Assembly: GCF_051106095.1 (NCBI RefSeq)
Contig: NC_135785.1
Coordinates: forward strand, 183,565,045-183,629,044
Length of the DNA stretch: 64,000 nucleotides
Direction: 5' to 3'
From: Pogona vitticeps
Taxonomy: Eukaryota; Chordata; Lepidosauria; Squamata; Agamidae
The first letter of the stretch is position 1; every line of letters begins with the position of its first letter. Both the position numbers and the translations under genes were made by a program. Of this stretch, positions 12,001 through 24,000 are shown piece after piece. A model generated the notes under the pieces. That model made no database searches, was not told where the DNA came from, and worked only from the letters and a program-made list of their open reading frames with translations.

Positions 12001-15000
12001 TAATTCTCATCTTTAGGTATCAGCTTGAACTAAAGGAAGAATACATAACTAGAACTAAGAACATTGCTGAAGATGAGAGAAAATATAAAGGTAACCAATA
12101 TTTTTGGAAGCAAACATATGTCTCCTTTATATTGATCTGAAGCCTATCTAATATAAGACTTTCATTGTTTCTGACCAGAGAAGTCTAAGCTTTTGCATGA
12201 GGAGACGATTTCTCTTAATTCAAAAAAGCAAGAGTTTGAGCAGGCTATATCACGTGCCAAAGTCCTTCAGGTAAGTTAAGTTGATATTTAGATGTTCCAG
12301 CAATATAGTTCTGTTGTGTTCACATGTTAGAGCAGTAGTTCTCAACCTTGAGCAACCCTGCTGTTCTTGGACTGCAATTCCCACAAGTCTTCACGACTTG
12401 CAGGTTGGGAACCACTGTGTTAGAGAAATAAATTATGTAGGTTTTATTATAGCTATTATCTTGGAAAGCTAATAACTTGCTAAGAATTCATCAAAAGATC
12501 TTCAGATAATTTAAATTAATATGTATATATTTGAGCATTGTCTTCACATTTCATAGCCAGGTTTTTTTTAGTGTACAGTATTTGCTATATTGGAAAGTTA
12601 ATAATGTGTTTCTAATATATTTATTTCCAGGTGGAAGTAGATACTGTCAGGGCCGAAGTTTTATTATTAAGCAAGCAGAATCAGTTGTTGATGGAAAAAC
12701 TGAAAGAAGTCTCAGATTATTCAACACTAAAAGAGGAGAAAATGGAGTTACAGGTGCAGAATAAGCTACTTAAACAACAGTTGGAGGATGTGCAAAATGA
12801 AAACCTACAGCTCCGAGAAAGTTAGTATAAGTCTGAACATTCTTTTACTGTTGTTATCAACAAGACGTTCCAAAAATAATACACATTTAGACTTGTGTAG
12901 CACTTTTGCATGTTTGTGACAGAGAGAGGGAGGGAGGGAGGGAGGTGTTTTCCTACACTTCCATCATCAGTACACACCATTATTATTATAGCACTCAAGG
13001 AAGTGGTCAAAATCCCACACTTCATAGGTGGCTCTTGCCACTGCAGATGAGCCAGACATTGGTTTGTGTGAATATATCAGAAAACTACTGGTTTCTGATA
13101 ACACAAAGAATGCTCTAATATGGATGTGCCATTCAGAGTTTTTTTAACACCAATTCCAAGAATTCTCCAATAATTCCTTAGATAAAATTCTGGGAATTCC
13201 AGCCACAGAACCACATCTTCAGGTACCTCTGTTTTGTTCACTTGGAGCAGGACCTGTCTTGGAAACTGCATGTCTCCCTCCAGCCTATTCTTGTTTTTAA
13301 TGTTAGATTAGGCATCCTTCAGTCTCGAGAGACTGTGGTAACGTGCTCTGAATAGAGGTCTTGGAACAGCGTCTAGTGTGGCTGAGAAGGCCAATTCAAG
13401 AGTGACAATTCCTTCTACATTGAAGACAAATACAAGCTGTCCCCTGTCTAGCTGCCTGATTTTGCTGGTTTCGGGCCTGCCTCTTTGCCTCAGCCTGCTG
13501 GACAAGAGTCTCTTCAAAATGGGAGAGGCCATGCTGCACCGCTTGCGTCCAGGCTGAACGCTCAGATGTCAAGGTTTCCCATCTGTTAAGGTCCATTCCT
13601 AAGGCCTTCAGATCCACTTGCAGATATCCTTGTATCGCAGCTGTGGTCTCCCTCTGGAGAAATTTCCCTGCACTAATTCTCCAGGAGATCTTTTGGAATC
13701 CAATTGTCAGCCATTCTCACGACATGCCCGAGCCAACGTAGACATTGCTGTTTTAGTAATGTATATATGCTAAAAAATTCCAGCTCGTTCTAGGACTACT
13801 CTGTTTGGAATTTTGTCCTGCCAGGGGAAACCAAAAATTCATCAGAGAAAATGCATATGGAATGTGTTCACCTTCATCTCCTGTCATGCACAAAAGGTCC
13901 AGGACGCACTGCAGTACAGGAGTATGCTCAGAACACAGACTCTATAGACCAGGATCTTGGTATATGCCGTCAGCTTCTTATTAAGCCATATTCTCTTTGA
14001 GTCTAGAGAACATGGTAGCTGCTTTGCCAATGCATTTATCCAGCTCAACATCTGGGGAGAGAGTGTCAGAGATCGTTGAGCCAAGGTACACAAAGTCACG
14101 AACAATCTCCGATTCCTGTATGGAGATGGTAATAGAGGGAGGTGAGTCCACGCCCTCGCCCATGACTTATGTTTTCTTCAGGCTGATTGTTAGTCCAAAG
14201 TCTTGACAAGCCTTGCTAAAAGAATTCATGAGTTGTAGGAGGTCTTCAACAGAATGGACAACAACAGCTGCATCATCGGCAAAGAATCCCACATGCATTT
14301 CAGCTGGACGTTGGTTTTTGCTCTCAATCTAGTGAGATTAAAGAACTTTCCATCTGATCTAGTCCGGAGATAGACACCTTCTGTTGCAGTTACAAAGGTG
14401 TGCTTCGGCATGACAGCAAAAAAGATTCCAAATAGAGTCGGCACAAGGACACAGCCCTGTTTCACTCCGCTTGGGATGTCAAAGGGATCTGATGTTGAGC
14501 CATCAAAAACTACAGTGCCCTTCATTTCCTCATGCAAGGACCTGATGATGTTAAGGAGTCGAGGTGGACATCCAATCTTGGGAAGTATTTTAAAATGCCG
14601 TCCCTGCCTTTGTAAGATCTATGAAGGCCACAAAGAGTGGCTGTCATTGTTCCCTACATTTCTCCTGCAGCTGTCTGAGGGAAAATACCATGTCAATGGT
14701 GGATCTATTAGCTTGAAATTCACACTGTGATTCGGGATAGACTGTATTTGCAAGCACCTGGAGCCTCTTCAGCACAACACGAGCATGCAGCTTCCCTACA
14801 ACGCTGAGAAGAGAGATGCCACGGTAGTTATTGCAGTCGCCCCTGTCTTCTTAAACAGTGTGATTAGTTTGCATCCTTTGTGTCCTGTAGTACTCCACCT
14901 TCCATTTTTAATGTACAAGAACAAAAACTGCTGCACTGCTTTCTGGGAATTGTAGTCTTGCTGCTCTTTAGGCTCTATAGAAGGTGCCTCCTAAAAAGAA

Positions 15001-18000
15001 TGGTGATGCCCAGAAAGCACCATGGCTGCTTCAGGTTTTGTATATTAACAATGGGAAATAGACGCAAAACAGGCATGGGAGTTTTTTAGATTGGTCCTGA
15101 GCCAGGTGAGCTAAATAAAGATGTCTGGAGGTGTTTATAAAATAGTGTGGGCCTGTCAGCTGGATTCCCAGAATTCTGCAGAATTTTTGGCACATTTGCG
15201 GAGTTAAGAATCCAAAAAGCCTGGATGGCACATTCCTATATTCTGTTGTGTTGGTTTTTCCTCATTCTCTTTTACCCACTCCACCAGTAACCTGTGCAAA
15301 GACTACTCTGTGTTTTCTTTTTGTTTGTTTTATTCTGCAGCCCATTCACCAAATTAGTTTGGCTGCTATGTTTCGTTACCAGGAAAGTTGTATCTTATGT
15401 TAATCCAATAACTTTTCTTAAGTGTTTAGCAAACACTTGGTGTTTATCCCTTGCACTGCTTCTCTGCTTCTCCTGGCATTATTATCATTGCATATGGTCT
15501 CATGATGCCAATAAGCTATCATCTGTTCTTGTCACTATACCATTACATATAAACCAGCTGATGGCAAAGCAATAATGTTTTTCCCCAATCTTATTCATGC
15601 ATTTTAATTTATTGTCATGTGTTTTAGAGCTATTGTAGTGGTAAACATACTTAACAGTTTCTGTGTTATTTTCAATTACTAATGGATTTACTAATTGGTG
15701 TGTGTTCATAGTCACTCTACTGCAACTTAAATGAAAGACATAATAGAGTGTCAATAAAAATATAACAATCTCATGAATATATCTTCCTATTTATTTCTAT
15801 CACACTGGAGCCCTGTTTCTTTGATAAACAGATTAGTGGAAGGTAGTGATGGGAACCCCTGTACCTGAGTATTTTCATGTCCCATAGGATAAGATAGACA
15901 ACACTGTATGAAATTAACTCCCAAACTTGTTTAAGGATATCTGCCAGAAAAGCTTCGTTGGTCTATCTGCATCTGCCCTTCTATCCCAGTTACATTGATT
16001 TGTTGTGCTATATCGTCTAATTTGAGTGAAGCCGTGTGAAAGTGTTGTTGTGGTTATTTAATGAAGCTTTATCCATTTTTCAGTAAACTTGATTGATATG
16101 AAGAAAGATGTCCGTGCTTGTCCTCAACAGGGCCCTTAAAAATCCACGAATACCATTTTAACGTTAACAGCATAGAACGCTGAAGTTGGATATTCTGTTA
16201 CTGAATATCTGTTAGATGGAGTAAGTCAGATTTAAATATGTCAGTAAGATTTGATTCTTAATATATATAATCTACATTTATATTTACAGAGCTAAATCAG
16301 CCATCGTCTGAATATGTGATCCTTCAAGCAGAGTTGAAAAGAGCAGAAGACGCTAGAAAGCTTGAACGTGAGGAATCCGAAACTCATAAGCAGCTCTTGG
16401 AAAAACAGCTACAAAACGAGGTAAATTTCCTGTGTTTTAGTGCTTTCACTAAACTTTGTGTAGACCTTTCTCAAGAAAGTTTATATTCAAAATAAATTTT
16501 TTTACAAAAAATCATGGATGTCAAATAAGAATTGCAGTTCCAGTCTAAATACACCATATGTTCCTATGGGTGCAATGAAGATCAAAACCATTTTTAGAAA
16601 TTTGCTGCGTTTTTGAAAAAGGCTGATCCATCAAATGACACATGCAACCACTTTATATGCAGTGGACCCCTGTGTGCAGTGTTGATTGAACTTCAAGCCT
16701 AATGAGATGAATGCAGACAGAGTGAAAATGCCCACAGGTTAGTAACAGTGGATCTGTGCTGTGTAAGCCTACAACATATTTACCATTTTGAAACAGCGAA
16801 AGCAAGAAACACTTGTGAATAAGATATTGGATGCCTTTTTCTCTGAATTTAGAAATTACACCTTGGGTTGCACAAACAGATCTTGCTCAGGTGTTATGTC
16901 ACAATTCAGTACAGATGAATGTGCACATAGGGGTGCATTGCTAAGCAAGTGGTTAGCACTGTAGACAGAACATTTTTCATATGCTTGAACTTCTTCCATA
17001 CAGAAGCAAAGGTAGAGTCTGAGTCCATAACTTTCATCTCTCCAGATTGAGAGATCGCTCTTACAGTTCTGGACAATTGCAAACAACACATAGCAGTATA
17101 CTAATGGAGTGAGGGCATTGTTTTCTGGAGCATCCATTCTACAAAGACTGTGAAAAATAAGAATACATTAGTGTTAAGACCTCTTTGAATTAGTAAGCAG
17201 TTTTTTCTTTAAAATCTTTTTAGGTTGAGCATACTGTACAGCTGAAGTCTCAACTTGCAAAATCTGAAAATATTATCAGAAAGCTAAATGCACAGATGGA
17301 AGACCTGAAGTTACAACTGAAGCAAACACAGACAGGTTGAAAAACATTCTCTTCTTTTCTTCCCCTTCGGCTTAATTTTTTGTAATGGGGGCGGGAATTG
17401 CATATCTATCTATCTAATCTATCTACCAACCAACCCATGTTGTGGTAACTCACTATTCTAGGTGGTGAAAAGAGAAAAGAAACTTGAAACCCCAGTTTAT
17501 CAATCCCATGAACTCCTGTAGGGTTGGAATTTTCCTTTAAAACAAAATCTTGATTAGCCAAGCTAATAATAATGATGATGGTGATAGAAGTGGGTTTTTT
17601 GGTCAGTAGTAAAGGATGATAGTGCTACTGTCCAACAATTTCTAGAGGTTGTCAATCTGTCTCTGCATTGTGACATTTAAGTTTAGGCTCTAGACCAGAG
17701 GTCCCCAACCCCTGGTCCATAACCCAGCAGTGGTCCACGGCCTATCCAGGACCGGGCCGCAGACACAGATCTCCCCCTCCCACATGTGCCGTTGTACACA
17801 TGCGTGTGAGCGTGTTCACCCCTGCGCATGTGTGTGAGCACCCCCACAAGCACGCAAGCGCGTTCTGCTGCCTGTGAGTGCGCTGTGCACATGTGCACAA
17901 GAGAGCTCTGTCCCCTGCAGGCACACCACCCCCACCAACTGTTCCGTGGTTGGGGAAAGCTTAGCGACCACTGCTTTAGACAACACAGGCTGAACTGTAA

Positions 18001-21000
18001 GTAGCATTCCACTAGCAGATTTGGGTTTTTCTGGTTTTTCTTTCTTACCTCACACCCTTGCATTCCTTTTTCTGAAAAGCTGATCCTGAAGATCAAGTAG
18101 ACCTTTCAGAATGATGTGTGAAACAAGGTGTATCACATATCAAGCCCCATTGTATGGTGGTTAAGCCTCTGCTCATGACTTGAGTTTGATCCCAGTGGCT
18201 TCAGGTAGCCGGCTAAAGGTAGACTCAGCCTTCCATTCTTCCGTCCTCAGTCTTCCATCTGTTGGTAAAATGAACACCCAGCTCACTGGTGGGTGGGGGG
18301 ACAAGTTGTTTGCATAATTATGCTGTAAACTGCTGAAAGAGTACTCCAGCACTGTGGGATGGTATATAAGTTGAAATAACAACAAATAGTGAAGGAGTCA
18401 ATGTGAATCAAGGACCTCCTCTTTGTATGATTGGAAGCATGTCCTTCTGTCAGTTCTGTGTTATCATACAAGCTTGAAATAACTTAAACTTCATTTACAA
18501 ATAATTTAGAGTTCTCCACTTGGTGAAAACATTTTTGGGTTTGTGTATAGAATAAGTATATTAAAATAGAAATATAAGTTCATGTTTTATCTATTTTGCA
18601 TGTCAATGGTACGACCAGTTCAAAATTCACAATCATAAGCTTTTAAAATTGTTTTCTTTATCTCTGTATGAAATACTTGTCTAGCACTAGAAAATGAAGT
18701 ATATCGGAATCCTAAACCCTCCTTGGTTGATCGTTCTGTTCTTGACATGATTGGTAACAAGGCTGTACCTCATGATATATATATAGACGGGGCTTTCTTG
18801 AAGACTCCTCCTATGACCGATGCTATTGCAGTTGGAAATGCTACAGGTCCTAGCCACCATCCAAGATCCTATGCTTCACCAGATTCTGATTTAGAATTTG
18901 TAGCTAACACAAAGGCTAGAATACGTGAATTAGAGAAAGAAGCAGAATATTTAGAAGAAGCCTACAGGAATTACCAGCACAGAGCTATTCAAAGCACCAT
19001 TGGCCCATCAAAGATCCCATCTTCATCAAATTTACCAAATACTTTTTCAGTGGCTTCTCATCAGCAATGTTGTTTTGCACATAATGATGTGGGCTTCAAG
19101 GAATTTCCCATTCAATGTCAAAAAACTAAAAGCTATGATTGGACACCAGAAAATGGGCATTGCTTAAAAGGCCCTTTAACACCACCACTGAAAAGAACGG
19201 CTGTTGCTAGGCGTCTGTCTTCTACTCCCGTTTCCAAAGCAAAGAGAAACATCAATAGCAAGCTGTTTTCTGATGGTAAGCAACGTAATACTTATTAATT
19301 ATGCGCAAATGTTTATTATTTTATGTAAGCAACAGGATGCCTATGCTAGATTGGAACTGTGATGGACCAATATCTGCTCCCACAGTCCATATATATTTTT
19401 GCACTGATATCATGGAAATGACTACACAAACTTTCTCCTTCTGCTTAATAAATGCAAAGAAACTTTAGATGTGCAGTTGTAGTGTGAAAAAGATGCTTGT
19501 ACTTCATATAATAAATGGATTGCTTCTAATTTGAAAACTTCCATAAGAGAGAACTAGTTCTGTCTCTTTGAGAGGCACAGACTGCCCATGTCTGTCAATA
19601 TTTTTGTGTGTATTCCCATTCTTTTAACTGTTCTGCATTTTTCCATTCATGTTGGACACTGAAAGGTTGATGCTACCAGTGTTCCTTTCTTGTTTAGAAA
19701 CCAACTTTCAAAACATTATGCAAGGGATATTTCTTGAATCATTGTTCCAAATGACAAAGGTGCAGATGACCTACTGTAATTGTTTCCAAGGAAACAAATT
19801 TCCATCATTTAAAATTATGCATTGTGCAGCAGCCCATGTATTTTAAAAACATTTCTGTAGCAGTAAATATCAATACACTCAATGGGTTCTTTAAAACAAA
19901 AATACAGTTTCATTAAAAATAGTACCCCTAGTGTTTTTAGGAACCTAAAAGACATCAAGTATTCAGTGGATATCAGTCAGGTTCTGTGGCACTTATGAAG
20001 AGGATTGAAACTTAGGGTAGCTCTTCAGTCATTGCATGAGAATAAGTCACTGCTATCTGTTCTACAGATCCCACTGGCTCATCTCTTGCTGCTCCCTCTC
20101 AGGATGTTGACCAGCCTCTGTCACCCATTCCAAGAACAGATGACCATTCATCTCCTGAATCCCCTTCTAACATATCAGTTTCCTCTTCACCACCTCCCTG
20201 TGAAAATAAATTCAGGTAATCAAACAGCTTTGACTAAGGTCATGGGGAAAGACCTTCAGCTCCACAGTGGCCCTTATTTGTTATGTGTTGCTTCCAATCC
20301 TTCTGGAGTTCTTTCAAGTCAGGGCTTCCCCCCAAGAACTTCAGTAGTATTCAGTTACTTTATTTGTGTACTATTTTTGTATATTGCTCAGAAAAATAAA
20401 TATTGCAACCATGTGGTTCGTTATACTCTCCTTAAATAAAGGAAAGTATAACGAACCACATGGTTCAATATCTATTTTTCTGAGCAATATACAAAAATAG
20501 TACACAAATGAAGTAACTGAATGCTACTGAAGTTCTTGCGGGGAAGCCCTGACTTGAAAGAATATATATATGGTGCTATGTTCATTATTTAACATAGAGG
20601 ACATAATGCTATTGCCACATTATCAGCTGCCCTGAAATCTAAATGTGATTAATGGCCTTATAAACATGTGCTAATGCAAAATAAAAGTCACATGCAGCAG
20701 CTTATGAAGAGTCTTGGTACTGATAAAGTTTTCCCGAGATAAAGTACATCTAAGTAAATACATTTACTGTCATGGTTTGCCTTGTAAATCCTGCTGAGAG
20801 TGGTAAAGTTTAAATGGATTTGTTTTCTTTCTTTCTTTCTTTCTTTCTTTCTTTTAGTATTAATCAAGAGTCAGGTAAAAATCCAAATCAGAACGTTAGT
20901 GACTCTGCAATTCCTGAAGAACTTCTGTATGAAGATCTTGGAAATGGTGACTCTGCCAGTGAATGTAAGCTTTCGTTGTGTCTTTTACAAAGAAACATTT

Positions 21001-24000
21001 TAAAACTTTACAAAACAGTACAAAACTTTTTTAAAAATTTAACTTTCAATATTGAGAACAAATCTTTATTTCCCAGGATGAAGAAAGTGCATCAGCTTGC
21101 TTCTTACTCCCTTGGTTTTTCATAACATCTCAGCTTGCTCTGAGATAATATACCTTTCAGACTTCCCACTCAGACCTTTGAGGCTTTCCTTTGCCTGTTA
21201 GCTGCGTAATCTATTGCTCCCAAGTTGTCTTTAGCCACAGAAATACAGCCTCTTGAGCACTGTGGCATGAGGAGCAGCATCAGTTGTGACATTACATCCA
21301 GTGTTAGGAGTACAACTGTAGTTATCATCTAACACTGGTGTCTCTCCTAACCTGTGAGTATATGTGTGCATGTGCAGACACAGTATGAGGTACAAATTGA
21401 GCAGAGGAACCCACATATATGATAACATGTCCTCATTCTTCACACACGCACACCGTTCTGAACCACCTGTTATATAACTTGCCTGGCAGTTCCGTTCAAG
21501 GCGTACCAAAGGGCAAGATTTGCTTTATTTCGTACATTTCAGAAATGAGAAGATAGCCCCAGGCAGCAGTATTTAATACAGTCTAATAGACCCATAGAAA
21601 CAGTTTATGAGAAAAACCAAAATATGCTGATACATAATTTAATAAAATGCTTAGAAAATTCAGTTGTTAGCATAGGCCAAATATACGGTAATAACAAAGT
21701 CGTCTTAAGAATCTTTGATACTCTGCTGATTGATTTGAGCATATATGATGTTTGTTGTTGTGGGTTTTCCGGGCTGTTTGGCCATGTTCTTAAGGTTTTT
21801 CTTCCTAATGTTTTGTCAGTCTCTGTGGGCAGCATCTTCAGAGGACAGGAGTCAGAACTCTGTCTGTGCTCTGGTGCAGTTTGTTGGATAGTTATTTATA
21901 GCTGTGGGATCAGCTTTTGTTGTGGGTGTATTGTGATAAAGGGGAAAGATTATCTGTCACTGTGATTGATGGGTGTCTCTTCTTGCTGCTCAACACCCAT
22001 CAAATCAAATCAAATCAGTCAAATAATTTTTTTGTCATTGTAAGCATATACATAGTATACCCATACAATGAAATTCACACAGACACCCAGGGACCAGACC
22101 CACATGCACACACATAAAAAATCCCCAATTACATTAACAGATAACAATACACCCACAATAAAAAACACGCTGATCACCATAATCACCCAATTTCCTGAAA
22201 AGGACAAAAGCTGGTCCCACAGCTATAAATACTAAAAGAATGGTGGGGATGTGGGACACATATGGACCTGCCCTCATGACCCACCTAGACGTCACTCTGA
22301 TCTTCAGCATGAGGGATGTGAAAGTCTGTAAGTGCACTGGGTTGATTTAGGATTATAGTGCTCATACCAGTCAGGGGTTCTGATCATGTGTACCCTGTAA
22401 GAATATGCAGCTGAAATCCTTACACGTTGTGCTTCAGACCTTTGTGTTCCTCGTGTGAAATCTGAGTGACTTCCAGGTTATGGAATGAGGTTGATTGATG
22501 TATGTGCCCATGTCCCTGCCACTCTTATACCTGTGCACAAATTTAGCTTCTGTGAATTTTAAACCTAACAAGTTACTGAACCAGCAGCTGTATTTCCTCT
22601 TTGATTAATAAATGTCTTGTAAAAGCTAGTTTCTGAGCCAAACTGTCCCATGATTCTGATTAAAGCAGCAATAGAGCCCATTTGAATTTTCTTCATTCTT
22701 AGGGTAATGGTTCAGTTGGCCAAGAAGAGCCCTTAATTAATGGCTTACACTTAGGCATTCTGAGCTCCAGTCATTCCCACACTGTGTCCATTTCTTTGCC
22801 CTGCTTTGATAATTGCAAAATAATGAGGCCATTGTTCGTACTTCTCTAGATCAAAAGGACATTCCAGAACTGCTGAAAAGTGATGTGTCACATCCCTCTG
22901 GGGATGATGTTCGTGGGAGCCATGTCCCGGCCATTGTGCCAGCAACAGTCATTTCACAGCAGGACAGAAGTATGTTTTCAACTCAAATGTGTGATTACTT
23001 TTTTCAGATAGCTTGTTTATCAGAGCATGTGGAAGTTGCATTTCCTAAAACCCAAAACATAGTATTGTTTTAGAATATCCAAAAATCATAATAGGAAATT
23101 GGAATACATCTATTTAATTTGGCATAAGAGATGGAAGCATTTTTGAGTAATGGGAAGCAGATTTTGTGTCTGAAATAATGTAGAACACTGAAATATAGAT
23201 TAAATATTTTATTTCTTTAAAGCTCATTGAAATTTGATGTTTCACAGATTATTTAAAACATTTAAAACTTAGTGTAAAACAAAACAAAAAGTAAAATATT
23301 GTGGAAACTTTAAGACTTATCCATCTATTTCAGTATGTAGTGTCATGAATTACAATCTAATCTACTTCCTGGATTGAGTTCATAAAGCTCGTGCTGAAAT
23401 GAGTGTTAAAGGTGCCACTGGAATTTGCTTTTCAGTTTAATTTGGTTATACATGCTAACATAGGCTAACATTGCTGCCTCTGTATGTACTGTTCCTATAA
23501 TTTAGAAATGTACAGGAAATGTACTGTATATCAGTGTCATCTTACCAGACAAAAACAGTGTGCTAATAGTTGAAAACCAAAGGACAAAAGGCAGCATTCA
23601 AAATGTCAGTGTCTGAGTATAGCATCTAAGAGCTTGAGTCAGGGACTTGGGCAGCAGGTGGAGAGGAAGGGGAAGATGAGACTCCTTTTCCTCCCGCTGC
23701 TCTTTACTCCTCATGCCTCGTGCAGAGCCATCCAGTTACCTTGTAATTGTGATAATTGTAATAAAAATCTGTGTGACAGTTTTTTTCCAGTATTTTGCTG
23801 GAGTGCAGGAGTAGTTACAGAGCGCAAGCTTAAGAAAAGGACAGTCGTATTGAAATGACATCTTTATTCTCTTTTGGTGGGATCCTTGGAAAGTGAATAC
23901 TAGTGACAGAGAGCACTGCAGCATTGTTCTTATGTGTGTTATCTTGAGGGAATGTGTTCAACATGAGTGGTTTTCTAAAATTTCAACAACATGTCTCTTA

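Noticed and set aside
13308-14730. Minus-strand open frames as host genes
   Set aside because: They are fragments of one degraded LINE, including an RT motif region, not host exons.
18723-19298. Long open frame of 191 codons as a separate gene
   Set aside because: It is OFD1 exon 16 in its proper frame, running a few codons into intron 16.
20823-20855. CRISPR-like or other array from regular repeats
   Set aside because: All regular arrays in the window are 2-5-nt microsatellites in vertebrate introns; no direct repeats with unique spacers exist.
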